A stretch of 64,000 bases of DNA. Origin: Flavobacterium nitrogenifigens. Lineage in GTDB: Bacteria; Bacteroidota; Bacteroidia; Flavobacteriales; Flavobacteriaceae. The position numbers and the translations under genes were made by a program. Position 1 is the stretch's first letter, and the number at the start of each line of letters is the position of its first letter. This document shows, piece after piece, positions 24,388 through 33,020 of the stretch. The DNA is taken from positions 1 through 64,000 of the forward strand of contig NZ_QJRI01000182.1 of NCBI RefSeq assembly GCF_003254565.1, written 5' to 3'. The notes beneath the pieces are model-generated. The model ran no database searches. It saw nothing but the letters and a program-made list of their open reading frames with translations, and was not told the DNA's origin.

Positions 24388-25133
24388 TATCCTAGTAATA
24401 ATTGAGTTAATATATAATTTAAAAGGATGATAGTAACAGATGTCCATACAAATGACGTTGTACTTGCCTTACCAACTTCTAATGCGCCACCTTTCATATA
24501 ATAACCATGAAAAGACGGGATCGTTGCCAATAACATAGCAAAGATTAAAGTTTTGATAAAGGCATATGTAATATGAAATGGTATGAAATCTTTTTGAGCT
24601 CCCATAATAAAATCTGCACCTGTCGAAAATCCTCCGTAAGCACAAGCAAGCCATCCTCCAAAAATTCCTAAAAACATACTAATTCCGATTACGAAAGGAT
24701 ACATTAATAGTGCTATGATTTTTGGGAAAACAAGATAATTTACTGAGTTAACTCCCATAACTTCAAGAGCATCAATTTGTTCTGTAACACGCATAGTTCC
24801 GATACTTGAAGTGATGTAAGATCCCATTTTTCCAGCCATAATAACCGAAATAAAAGTAGGGGCAAACTCCAAAACTACAGATTGACGTGTTGCAAAACCA
24901 ATTAGATATTTTGGGATTAATGGATTAGTTAAGTTTAAAGCTGTTTGAATGGCAACAACTCCTCCAATAAAAAAAGATATAAAGCAGACAATTCCAAGGG
25001 AATCAATAATCAAATCATCAATTTCTTTGAAAATTAAATTTTTCATAACAGGCCATTTAGTCTGTTTATTGAAAATTTCTTTCAGCATTAAAAAATATTT
25101 TCCTATTTGGGATAAATAACGAATTAGCATCAT
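24387..25133 (-). CDS. MlaE/YrbE-family ABC permease
   Basis: A 248-residue inner-membrane protein with about five or six helices. The conserved permease segment is seen as FAPTFISVIMAGKMGSYITSSIGTMRVTEQIDALEVMGVNS (given here only as position ~90-130), including the EQIDALEVMG motif that couples to the ATPase. It forms the transmembrane part of the Mla-type lipid transporter. Its stop overlaps the mlaF start (TAATG), so the two genes are translationally coupled. Confidence 0.92.
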   Translation of the reverse strand: MMLIRYLSQIGKYFLMLKEIFNKQTKWPVMKNLIFKEIDDLIIDSLGIVCFISFFIGGVVAIQTALNLTNPLIPKYLIGFATRQSVVLEFAPTFISVIMAGKMGSYITSSIGTMRVTEQIDALEVMGVNSVNYLVFPKIIALLMYPFVIGISMFLGIFGGWLACAYGGFSTGADFIMGAQKDFIPFHITYAFIKTLIFAMLLATIPSFHGYYMKGGALEVGKASTTSFVWTSVTIILLNYILTQLLLG

Positions 25134-25164
25134 AAGTTTTAAATATTGGCTAAGGTAAAAAGAA

Positions 25165-25192
25165 GTTATGAGTTATGAGTTATGAGTTCAGT
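25165..25192. repeat. Three tandem GTTATGA heptamers
   Basis: GTTATGA x3 then GTTC, between the glycosyltransferase and mlaE genes. It is the complement of the unit near 22846. Confidence 0.85.
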
Positions 25193-25212
25193 TTTTTCGA
25201 GTGTTTTGGTAC

Positions 25213-26061
25213 TCAAATTAACTTTTCTTTCATTTTTTTTAAACGATAATTTCTAATAAACTTAGCTTGTTCGGGAGTTACTAATAAAGGAGTTTTGGCG
25301 CTTTTCGCTTTCATAAATCCTTTAATATAATCTAAAAATAGAAATGGTTTTTTCTTCATCATTGCCAGTTTTGCAGAAGCAATAGCAGTAATCCAAAAAC
25401 CATAACCTAAAGTATAAAAAGCTTCGCCTTGTTTGTAACGAGCTGTTTTGTTATAGTTTGCGCCAGTTGGTTTTAGATGTTTTACATGCAAAGATTGGTC
25501 AGTAACTATTTTCCAATCGTAATATTTACAAAGTAATTCATCAACTGTGTCCCAGCCCATTGCGGGTTTTAAACCTCCAATTTGCTGAAACGTTTCTTTG
25601 CGATACGCTTTCAAAGCACCGCGGATATGATCTTTATCGGTTAGGTTTTCTAAAACCCATTCGCCGTTTTTATCAATATAGCAGAATCCGCCGACCATTC
25701 CGATTTTTGGATCAGATTCGAAATGTCTGATTATAGTTTCGAAATAGTTTGGAGGAAAAATTAAATCGCCGTCTATTTTAACAATAATATCATAATCAGA
25801 ATCTAAAGTTTCAAAACCTTTCTGAAAAGCCTGAATTACTTTACTTCCTGGCAAATGAATGGCATCTGAAGTTTTGTTTACAACAGAAATGTATGGATTT
25901 TCTTTTGCGAATTCCAAAACAACTTCTTCAGTTTTATCTGTCGAATTATCATTTACAACCACAATCTTTGAAGGTAAAATAGTTTGCGAAACCAAAGATT
26001 CTAAGGTTAGGCCAATTAAATTCTCTTCATTGTGTGCGGGTATGACGATGTAGTACTTCAT
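25213..26061 (-). CDS. Glycosyltransferase family 2 protein
   Basis: A 282-residue GT-A enzyme: YIVIPAHNEENLI at the N-terminus (nucleotide-sugar site), VVNDNSTDKTEE, and the metal-binding DGD motif (VKIDGDLIF). The C-terminal part is basic, with no clear membrane helix. The start is set at MKYYIVIPAHNEE; 18 extra upstream residues would be encoded by an ATTCCAA repeat. It transfers a sugar from a nucleotide donor to an unknown acceptor. A methyltransferase lies upstream on the same strand, so the pair may modify a surface glycan or lipid. Confidence 0.88.
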   Translation of the reverse strand: MKYYIVIPAHNEENLIGLTLESLVSQTILPSKIVVVNDNSTDKTEEVVLEFAKENPYISVVNKTSDAIHLPGSKVIQAFQKGFETLDSDYDIIVKIDGDLIFPPNYFETIIRHFESDPKIGMVGGFCYIDKNGEWVLENLTDKDHIRGALKAYRKETFQQIGGLKPAMGWDTVDELLCKYYDWKIVTDQSLHVKHLKPTGANYNKTARYKQGEAFYTLGYGFWITAIASAKLAMMKKKPFLFLDYIKGFMKAKSAKTPLLVTPEQAKFIRNYRLKKMKEKLI

Positions 26062-26180
26062 ATTAAATTCCAATTTTTTAAATTCCAATTTCCAAATTTT
26101 GGGAATTAATCCCAATTTTCTAAAATTCCAAATTCCAATCTTACCGTTAAGGTTAAAATTGGAATTTGGAATTTATATAT
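26062..26180. repeat. ATTCCAA-type element with 17-bp inverted repeat
   Basis: AATTCCA units recur irregularly from 26064. AAATTCCAAATTCCAAT (26123-26139) pairs perfectly with 26158-26174. The element fills the gap between the methyltransferase and glycosyltransferase genes. Confidence 0.8.
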
Positions 26181-26188
26181 TGGAATTT

Positions 26189-26719
26189 TTATTTTATTCT
26201 TTCCGCTACCACGATATAATATCTCGGAGTGAAATATCGTAATAATGGTCTGATTCCAAGTTTTTTTACTGGATGTGTAAATTGAAGACGATCTGTTATT
26301 TTCCATCCTGTTTTTTCTAAAAGCCAATCCAATTGCCAGTCTTCAAATTCGTGGTAATGTCTGTCCCACATATCTGTTTTAGAACGATATGCTGGTGAAA
26401 ACCATAAACGTAACGGAATTGAAATTAACAATTTATCACATTTTACATTTTGTAGAATAGTGTACGGATTTAGTAAATGTTCGAAAATTTCAAATGCTGT
26501 AAAAACAGTATATTCTTCTGTTTGTAAAGCCGTTTGGTCGTTATCTAAATCTTCTCCTTTTGTATTTTTTACAGTATAACCGTTTTCTTCCATTATTTTG
26601 GAGAACGGATTTGGAACACCAAAATCAAAAATGGTTTCTGATGTGTTAACGTGTTTTTTTAAAAATTCTAAAGTAAGTCTGAATCTTTTATTCGGAAACG
26701 TTTTTTCGTACATAGTCAT
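26189..26719 (-). CDS. Class I SAM-dependent methyltransferase-like protein
   Basis: A 176-residue protein with a reduced methyltransferase fold: the glycine motif is degenerate (ETIFDFGVPNPFSKIM, residues ~28-43), followed by an acidic strand (GEDLDND) and FTAFEIFEHLLNP, the usual 'motif IV-like' EHL segment of UbiE/Methyltransf_11 proteins. The substrate is unknown. The incomplete SAM motif leaves open a loss of activity. It precedes the glycosyltransferase gene on the same strand. Confidence 0.7.
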   Translation of the reverse strand: MTMYEKTFPNKRFRLTLEFLKKHVNTSETIFDFGVPNPFSKIMEENGYTVKNTKGEDLDNDQTALQTEEYTVFTAFEIFEHLLNPYTILQNVKCDKLLISIPLRLWFSPAYRSKTDMWDRHYHEFEDWQLDWLLEKTGWKITDRLQFTHPVKKLGIRPLLRYFTPRYYIVVAERIK

Positions 26720-26830
26720 TGCGAACGAATCTCTCGTTCATGAATTGTTAATTTGGTCGCAAATATACTAAAAAAGTAATCAGTGTTTAGTTTTTAGTAT
26801 TCAGTTGAGGCGCTAAGTTTTAAAATGAAT

Positions 26831-26986
26831 TTCTCGCAATCCCGATAGCTATCGGGAGCGAAGTCGCAAAGTTTTGATAAAAAAATAAACCATATAAGTA
26901 ATAGAAGTTCAATTAAGAGAAAACTTAATATATCTTAGTATTACTTATATGGCAAAAAAACTTTGCGACTTCGCGTCTTTGCGAGA
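26831..26986. repeat. Composite nested palindrome (CGCAAAG family) with CCCGATAGCTATCGGG
   Basis: Outer arms TCTCGCAA...TTTGCGAGA and AAGTCGCAAAGTTTT...AAAACTTTGCGACTT enclose a 14-bp inverted repeat CCATATAAGTAATA (26890-26903 / 26939-26952). The perfect 16-bp palindrome CCCGATAGCTATCGGG (26841-26856) interrupts the left arm and recurs at 42501-42516. Confidence 0.85.
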
Positions 26987-27015
26987 TTATTTCGCTTAAG
27001 CTTGTAAAGCTTTAT

Positions 27016-28074
27016 TTAATATCGATAAACAAAGGCATTAATGTTCATTCCGGCTCCGACTGAAGCAAAAATAAGAACGTCGCCTTTATTGATTTCGTGG
27101 CCTTCAACTTTTTTCTGAAGAATTAAATCATATAAAGTTGGTACAGTTGCAACGCTGCTATTTCCTAAATCGTGAATGCTCATTGGCATAATATCTTTTG
27201 GCGCTGTTTTGTCGTATAATTTGTAGAAACGTTCGATAATTGCTTCGTCCATTTTTTCATTTGCCTGATGAATAAGAATTTTTTTCACTTCATCAATTCC
27301 GATGCCGCTTTTATCTAAACAGCTTTTCATCGCGCAAGGAACATTGCTTAAAGCAAATTCGTAGATTTTACGTCCGTACATTTTAATGTATTTCGTATCT
27401 GGATCTAAATCTTTATTGTATGATTTTCCGAAGAAAAGGTAATTGGCTTCATCAGTTGCATAAGTAGCGCTTTCATAAGCTAATAATCCCGTTTCATCCG
27501 TTGAAGCTTCTAAGATTGAAGCACCTGCACCATCGGAATAAATCATCGAATCGCGATCGTGATCATCAACAACTCTTGATAGTGTTTCGGCACCGATAAC
27601 CATTACTCTTTTTGCCATTCCAGATTTGATGAAAGCATTTGCTTGCAAAACACCTTCAATCCATCCTGGACATCCAAAAATAATATCATAAGCCACACAC
27701 TTAGGATTTTTGATGCCTAGTTTGTTTTTCACACGTGTTGCTAAACTCGGTAAAATATCTGATTGGGTAGTTCCAGGTTTTACATCTCCAAAATTATGGG
27801 CAATGATAATATAGTCTAAAGTTTCTGCATCAATAGCAGCATTTGCAATAGCTTTTTCAGCAGCAAAGAAAGCTAAATCAGAGGCATTATATTGTGGTTC
27901 GGCATAACGGCGGTTTTCAATTCCGGTAATGCCTTTGAATTTTTTAATTACAACTTCATTCGGATAACCAAAAGGAGTACCATCCTCATTTAAAAAAACA
28001 TGTTTATCAAAATCTGTGTTTTTTACTTCTAGATTAGGAATATAGCTCCCAATGCCAATAATTTTTATTTTCAT
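27016..28074 (-). CDS. 3-oxoacyl-ACP synthase III family protein (FabH-like)
   Basis: A 352-residue thiolase-fold enzyme with the KAS III triad: C135 in IFGCPGW, H269 in LIHQANEKM and N305 in LGNSSVAT. It condenses an acyl-CoA starter with malonyl-ACP or performs a related Claisen reaction. The sequence around the cysteine and the length (352 against ~320-335) differ somewhat from housekeeping FabH, so it may be a specialised KAS III. It stands alone, with no other fatty-acid or polyketide gene beside it. Confidence 0.88.
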   Translation of the reverse strand: MKIKIIGIGSYIPNLEVKNTDFDKHVFLNEDGTPFGYPNEVVIKKFKGITGIENRRYAEPQYNASDLAFFAAEKAIANAAIDAETLDYIIIAHNFGDVKPGTTQSDILPSLATRVKNKLGIKNPKCVAYDIIFGCPGWIEGVLQANAFIKSGMAKRVMVIGAETLSRVVDDHDRDSMIYSDGAGASILEASTDETGLLAYESATYATDEANYLFFGKSYNKDLDPDTKYIKMYGRKIYEFALSNVPCAMKSCLDKSGIGIDEVKKILIHQANEKMDEAIIERFYKLYDKTAPKDIMPMSIHDLGNSSVATVPTLYDLILQKKVEGHEINKGDVLIFASVGAGMNINAFVYRY

Positions 28075-28367
28075 TTTTCCCTTTATTATCCGATAAATTT
28101 AGCGCTAATGTATAAATAATATTATGATAACAATCATAAAAAATAGTATGCATGCATATAATTGTGAAATAACTATTTTTAGCTTGATATATTGTTTTTC
28201 TTCTAATGATTTTTTAACATTTCCTATATTTCAAACGATTGAAGACGATTTTGAAGATAAAGTTTTTTTGCTTTTATTTTAATTTAGTGACAATAATTTC
28301 ACAAAAGATTAGCAGAAAGTTATGTTTCTTTAAATCAGATTTCTTCTTTGGTGTTTTTGTTTAATAA
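28075..28367. other. Gap upstream of the KAS III gene, nothing recognised
   Basis: AT-rich, with no credible ORF or RNA fold. It should hold the KAS III promoter, but I see no clear TTG / TAnnTTTG pair on the minus strand. The heptamer repeat begins at 28368. Confidence 0.5.
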
Positions 28368-28459
28368 AAGTTTCAAGTTTCAGGTTTCAGGTTTCAAGTT
28401 ATGTTAGAACCTGAAACCTGAAACCTGAAACTCGAAACTCGAAACCCGAAACTTGAAAC
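28368..28459. repeat. Tandem GTTTCAR heptamers in inverted arrangement
   Basis: Four AGTTTCA/GGTTTCA units run into a 7-nt loop and then seven complementary units (AACCTGA x3, AACTCGA x2, AACCCGA, AACTTGA). The two arms can form a long hairpin. Related tracts lie at 41161-41203 and 46680-46747. Confidence 0.9.
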
Positions 28460-28463
28460 AAAA

Positions 28464-28501
28464 AAATAAACCCGACAAATTTTGAAAATCTGTCGGGTTT
28501 G
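28464..28501 (-). terminator. gcvP terminator
   Basis: AAACCCGACA (28468-28477) and TGTCGGGTTT (28491-28500), with a T run beyond on the minus strand. The stem is shared with the terminator at 50111. Confidence 0.85.
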
Positions 28502-28524
28502 AATATTTATAAGAAAACTAATTT

Positions 28525-31374
28525 TTAGCTTTCCATGTAAGCTTCAATTGGAGCACAGCTACAAACTAAATTTCTGTCACCATAAGCATCATCTACACGA
28601 CGAACAGATGGCCAGAATTTATTGTCAGCGATGTAATCTAATGGGTAAGCTGCTTTTTCTCTAGAATAAGGGAAATCCCAAGCATCAGAAGTTAACATTG
28701 CCAATGTATGAGGTGCATTTTTTAATACATTGTTGGTATCATCAGCAGTTGCCGCTTCAATCTCTTTTCTGATTGAGATAAGAGCATCACAGAAACGATC
28801 TAACTCAGCTAAATCTTCAGATTCTGTAGGTTCGATCATTAAAGTTCCTGCTACTGGGAAAGAAACTGTAGGAGCGTGGAAACCGTAATCCATTAAACGT
28901 TTTGCGATATCACCCACTTCGATTCCGTTTTCTTTAAATGAACGGCAATCTAAAATCATTTCGTGAGCTGCTCTTCCGCATTCTCCTGTATAAAGAATTG
29001 GATAGTGTCCTTCGAAGCGTGCTTTCATGTAGTTCGCATTTAAGATTGCATGTTCTGTAGCGCTTTTTAATCCTTCAGCACCCATCATAGTGATGTAGCC
29101 GTAAGAAATTAAACAAACTAAAGCAGATCCGTAAGGCGCAGATGAAATAGCAGTAATTGCTTGTTCACCACCAACTTTTAAGATTGGGTTTGTTGGCAAG
29201 AACGGAACTAATTTTTCGTTCACACAAATTGGTCCAACTCCAGGTCCACCACCACCGTGAGGAATAGCAAATGTTTTGTGTAAGTTCAAGTGACAAACGT
29301 CAGCGCCAATTGTAGCAGGATTTGTTAATCCAACTTGCGCGTTCATGTTTGCACCATCCATATATACTAATCCGCCGTTTTCGTGGATTAATTTTGTGAT
29401 TTCGATAATTGAAGACTCATAAACTCCGTGAGTAGAAGGGTATGTAACCATTAAACAAGATAAGTCATCTTTGTGTTCAATAGCTTTTGCTCTTAAATCT
29501 TCTACGTCGATATTTCCTTCTGGAGTTGTTTTAGTAACAATGATTTTCATTCCAGCCATAGCAGCAGAAGCAGGATTTGTTCCGTGAGCTGATGAAGGAA
29601 TTAAACAAACATTACGGTGACCTTCGTTTCTTGACATGTGGTAAGCACGAATTGCCATTAATCCAGCGTATTCTCCTTGAGCTCCTGAGTTTGGCTGTAA
29701 AGTTGTTCCAGCAAATCCAGTGATTACATTTAATTGCTGCTCTAATTTTTTAAGCATTGTGATGTAACCTTCAGCTTGCTCAACTGGTGCAAACGGGTGA
29801 ATGCTGTTCCAGTTTGGCATTGAAAGAGGCAACATTTCAGAAGCTGCGTTTAATTTCATCGTACAAGAACCTAATGAAATCATCGAGTGATTCAACGATA
29901 AATCTTTACGCTCTAATTTTTTGATGTAACGCATTAACTGGCTTTCTGAATGATGATTGTTGAAAACATCATGCGTTAAGAAAGAAGAAGTTCTTTCTAA
30001 TGAAGCTGGTAATTGGCTAGTTTCAGTTAATTCAGAAACTGTGAAAGTTTCTTTTCCTAAAGCTTCAGCAAAAATCGCAATGATTTGGTTAATGTCAGCA
30101 ACAGAAGTTGTTTCGTTAAACGAAATAGAAATTGATTCAGCATCAGGGTAGAAGAAGTTTACTTCGTTTTTCTCCGCAACAGCTTTTACTTTTTGAGCAT
30201 CTGCTTTTACTAAAATAGTATCAAAGTAAGCTGTGTTAGTTTGGTAAACTCCTAATTTATTTAAAGCCTCAGCAGTAGTAACTGCAGATGCGTGAACTTT
30301 GTTTGCAATATATTTCAAACCTTCTGGTCCGTGGTAAACAGCGTACATTCCAGCCATTACTGCTAATAAAACCTGAGCAGTACAAATGTTTGAAGTTGCT
30401 TTTTCACGTTTGATGTGTTGTTCACGAGTTCCTAAAGCCATACGTAAAGCACGGTTTCCATTTGTATCAACAGAAACTCCAATGATACGACCCGGCATAG
30501 AACGTTTATACTCATCTTTAGTTGCAAAGTAAGCCGCGTGAGGACCACCGTAACCCATTGGTACGCCAAAACGTTGAGTTGTTCCAACAACAACTGCAGC
30601 TCCCATTTCTCCTGGAGAAGTTAAAGTTGCTAATGATAAAATATCAGCAGCAAAGGCAACTTTAATTTCGTTTTCTTTTGCTTTAGCAACAAAAGCACTA
30701 TAATCGTTTACTTGACCAAATTTTCCTGGGTACTGTAAAATAGCACCGAAGAATTCATTTGAAAAATCAAAAGTTTCGTGGTTTCCAACAACTAATTCAA
30801 TTCCGATTGGAGTTGAACGTGTTTGAAGTACAGATAAAGTTTGTGGTAAAATTTCTTCAGAAACGAAGAATTTATGTGTATTGTTTTTCTTTTGATCTCT
30901 CGTACGAACGTCAAATAATAAAGCCATCGCTTCTGCAGCAGCTGTACCTTCATCAAGTAACGATGCATTTGCGATTTCCATTCCTGTTAATTCGATAACC
31001 GTAGTTTGGAAATTTAAAATAGCTTCTAGACGACCTTGAGCAATTTCTGCCTGATAAGGTGTGTAAGCTGTGTACCATCCTGGGTTTTCGAAAATATTTC
31101 TTTGAATTGGAGCAGGAACGATAGTTGGGTGATAACCCAAACCAATGTAAGATTTGAATACTTTATTTTTCTTTCCTAATTCCTGAATGTGATTTGCGAA
31201 TTCATATTCAGTCATCGCAGGATCTAAATTCAAAGGTGCTTTTAAACGAATGTCGTCTGGAAGGGTTTCGTAAATAAGTCGCTCGATAGAGTCAACTCCA
31301 ATAGTTTTCAGCATATGCTGAAGATCAGTTTCTCTTGGACCAATGTGTCTTAAAGCAAAAGCATCTGTTTTCAT
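28525..31374 (-). CDS. gcvP: Glycine dehydrogenase (decarboxylating), P-protein
   Basis: A 949-residue fused P-protein with both halves present. The N-terminal half starts FALRHIGPRETD, and the C-terminal half carries the PLP lysine (K700) in LHKTFAIPHGGGGPG. It decarboxylates glycine and loads the aminomethyl group onto the lipoyl H-protein, the first step of the glycine cleavage system. Length is normal. gcvT and gcvH are not adjacent. The leader upstream contains a stable hairpin (see 31399-31450). Confidence 0.97.
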   Translation of the reverse strand: MKTDAFALRHIGPRETDLQHMLKTIGVDSIERLIYETLPDDIRLKAPLNLDPAMTEYEFANHIQELGKKNKVFKSYIGLGYHPTIVPAPIQRNIFENPGWYTAYTPYQAEIAQGRLEAILNFQTTVIELTGMEIANASLLDEGTAAAEAMALLFDVRTRDQKKNNTHKFFVSEEILPQTLSVLQTRSTPIGIELVVGNHETFDFSNEFFGAILQYPGKFGQVNDYSAFVAKAKENEIKVAFAADILSLATLTSPGEMGAAVVVGTTQRFGVPMGYGGPHAAYFATKDEYKRSMPGRIIGVSVDTNGNRALRMALGTREQHIKREKATSNICTAQVLLAVMAGMYAVYHGPEGLKYIANKVHASAVTTAEALNKLGVYQTNTAYFDTILVKADAQKVKAVAEKNEVNFFYPDAESISISFNETTSVADINQIIAIFAEALGKETFTVSELTETSQLPASLERTSSFLTHDVFNNHHSESQLMRYIKKLERKDLSLNHSMISLGSCTMKLNAASEMLPLSMPNWNSIHPFAPVEQAEGYITMLKKLEQQLNVITGFAGTTLQPNSGAQGEYAGLMAIRAYHMSRNEGHRNVCLIPSSAHGTNPASAAMAGMKIIVTKTTPEGNIDVEDLRAKAIEHKDDLSCLMVTYPSTHGVYESSIIEITKLIHENGGLVYMDGANMNAQVGLTNPATIGADVCHLNLHKTFAIPHGGGGPGVGPICVNEKLVPFLPTNPILKVGGEQAITAISSAPYGSALVCLISYGYITMMGAEGLKSATEHAILNANYMKARFEGHYPILYTGECGRAAHEMILDCRSFKENGIEVGDIAKRLMDYGFHAPTVSFPVAGTLMIEPTESEDLAELDRFCDALISIRKEIEAATADDTNNVLKNAPHTLAMLTSDAWDFPYSREKAAYPLDYIADNKFWPSVRRVDDAYGDRNLVCSCAPIEAYMES

Positions 31375-31398
31375 GTAGCTATCTAAGTTTTTTTAATT

Positions 31399-31450
31399 AA
31401 TGTGTTCGTACACCATTTTACGGTACGAATCACATTTAAAAGTAAATGTG
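31399..31450 (-). promoter_or_regulatory. Hairpins in the gcvP leader
   Basis: 31399-31411 and 31423-31436 form a 13-bp stem with one bulge (core TTCGTAC/GTACGAA). The arm CACATTT at 31431-31437 can instead pair with AAATGTG at 31444-31450, so the two structures exclude each other. The fold does not resemble a glycine riboswitch. Confidence 0.45.
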
Positions 31451-31466
31451 TTGTTTTTTTGTGGCG

Positions 31467-31474
31467 CAAAATTA
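31467..31474 (-). promoter_or_regulatory. Candidate gcvP -7 box
   Basis: The minus strand reads TAATTTTG, about 93 nt before the gcvP ATG. No -33 TTG is evident at a normal distance. Confidence 0.35.
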
Positions 31475-31538
31475 AGTATTATTAATAATTTAATAGGTAT
31501 TTTTAACTTCATTTTTTATCAAATTTATAATCAAAGAC

Positions 31539-31566
31539 TTGGTTTGTTAATAAATGATTAGATTTG
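31539..31566 (+). promoter_or_regulatory. Promoter placing the transcription start at the ATG of the next gene
   Basis: TTG (31539-31541), a 17-nt spacer and TAGATTTG (31559-31566), with the ATG at 31571. The spacing predicts a leaderless mRNA. Confidence 0.55.
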
Positions 31567-31570
31567 AGGT

Positions 31571-32383
31571 ATGATAGTATCAAAACGCATCTTAGATTTT
31601 TATCTAAATAGCAGTATTCATGTGGCTTTATCGTGTTACGCTCTTGTGCGAATCACGTTTCATGTGTTTCATATTCAATATGATGAGCCGATGGCGCTTT
31701 TTGTTTTTTTTGGCACAATTGTAGGATATAATTTTGTAAAATATGATGCTTTAGTTCGCGTTAAGAAAAATCCAATTGGAATTCAGCTAAAAATTATCGC
31801 CGTTTTGAGTTTTATTTCGCTGATTTTGGTTGGGTATTATTTTTTCCATTTAAAGCGAATTACACAAATAGTCTCGGTCGGAATTTTTGCCATAACGGCG
31901 CTTTATACTTTACCCTTTTTTCCAAATAGAAAAAATGCCAGAAACTGGGCAGGTGTAAAAATTTATATTGTCGCACTTTGTTGGGTTGGAGCAACTTTAG
32001 TTTTACCATTAATAAATGCTGAAATTCCGTTTACCACAGATTTCTTTATCAAATGCATTCAGCGATTTATATTGGTTTTTGTGCTGATTCTGGTTTTCGA
32101 AATTTTAGATTTAGCCAATGATGATCCACACTTACAAACCGTTCCGCAGACAATAGGAGTGAAGAAGACTAAGCTTTTAGGATTTCTATTATTGGTTCCG
32201 TTTTGGTTTTTAGAAGTTTTTATCACAACTTTCAATTATCATGATGCCGTAATAAATTTGATTATGGTCGTCATGCTGATGTTGTTTATTGCCTTTGCCA
32301 ATCCAAATCGTTCCAAATATTACACTTCGTTTTGGGTAGAAAGTGTTCCAATTTTTTGGTGGCTTATGGTAGTATTTTTGTAA
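31571..32383 (+). CDS. UbiA-like integral membrane protein
   Basis: A 270-residue protein with about eight membrane helices. GYNFVKYDAL near residue 55 and the later loop ILDLANDDPHLQTVPQTIGVKKT resemble, in degenerate form, the two Asp-rich motifs of UbiA prenyltransferases (second motif DxxxD followed by a TxP...G loop). The first motif lacks the usual paired Asp residues, so catalytic activity is uncertain. It is a single gene with a near-perfect promoter. Confidence 0.55.
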   Translation: MIVSKRILDFYLNSSIHVALSCYALVRITFHVFHIQYDEPMALFVFFGTIVGYNFVKYDALVRVKKNPIGIQLKIIAVLSFISLILVGYYFFHLKRITQIVSVGIFAITALYTLPFFPNRKNARNWAGVKIYIVALCWVGATLVLPLINAEIPFTTDFFIKCIQRFILVFVLILVFEILDLANDDPHLQTVPQTIGVKKTKLLGFLLLVPFWFLEVFITTFNYHDAVINLIMVVMLMLFIAFANPNRSKYYTSFWVESVPIFWWLMVVFL

Positions 32384-32390
32384 ATAAAAA

Positions 32391-32418
32391 AAAACCGATA
32401 CATCTGTACCGGTTTTTA
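32391..32418. terminator. Bidirectional terminator
   Basis: AAAACCGATAC ... GTACCGGTTTTT with a short loop, between convergent genes. Confidence 0.75.
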
Positions 32419-32430
32419 CAATTAAATACT

Positions 32431-32829
32431 TTATTTTTCTTTTTGAGCAAGAATAGCCTCATTCAATTCAGCATTAGCTTCAGCTAATTTTCTTCTTTTC
32501 TTGGCTATTTTTTCGGCACTTTCTTGCTTTCTGATAGCTTTATTTAATTCTTCTGTCCTATCTTCCACTTTTTCTCGCTTGTCTTTAACTTTTTTATCGA
32601 GATCACAATTTGCAGAGTTTGTGGTACAGTATGTTTTGGTTTTCTCTATAGCATTTTTGAGACCTCTAATTTGATTTTGATTGTTGTACTTTTTTGCATA
32701 CGTTAATTTGGTGTTAAGCTCGCATAGTTTTCTTTCGCAACCTCTCAAATCTCTACAGTTATTTTGTGCAAATGCACCAATAGAAACAGCAAATAATGCC
32801 ACCGACAAAAAATTAGCTTTAAACATCAT
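32431..32829 (-). CDS. DUF1090 family secreted protein
   Basis: A 132-residue protein with a signal peptide ending at GAFAQ. The mature part has the spaced cysteines (NNCRDLRGCERKLCELNTKL, then TYCTTNSANCDLD) and a long charged helix (KIAKKRRKLAEANAELNEA) typical of DUF1090, the family of E. coli YqjC. The function is unknown; YqjC is a small periplasmic protein. Either of two adjacent ATG codons may be used; the earlier Met at 32865 would put a polar stretch before the signal peptide and is rejected. Confidence 0.78.
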   Translation of the reverse strand: MMFKANFLSVALFAVSIGAFAQNNCRDLRGCERKLCELNTKLTYAKKYNNQNQIRGLKNAIEKTKTYCTTNSANCDLDKKVKDKREKVEDRTEELNKAIRKQESAEKIAKKRRKLAEANAELNEAILAQKEK

Positions 32830-33020
32830 AAATTTTATTTTTAAATTATGATTTTCTGATTTCATGTTTGTTTGTCAGAAAATCGTACTATATTAAAGAT
32901 TAAGCTCTTTTTAAAAGAAAGTTTAATCTTACATATCGATATCATAAAGCATGCCACTTTTTGTTTTGGTTTAGAAGTGTGGGAGGGAGGGATGATTGGT
33001 GAATTTTTTGTTGTTATTTT

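Noticed and set aside
28368..28459. CRISPR array
   Set aside because: The units are only 7 nt long with no spacers between them and no cas genes are near.
31375..31474. Glycine riboswitch upstream of gcvP
   Set aside because: The leader is under 100 nt and lacks the conserved tandem aptamer core; only simple hairpins are seen.
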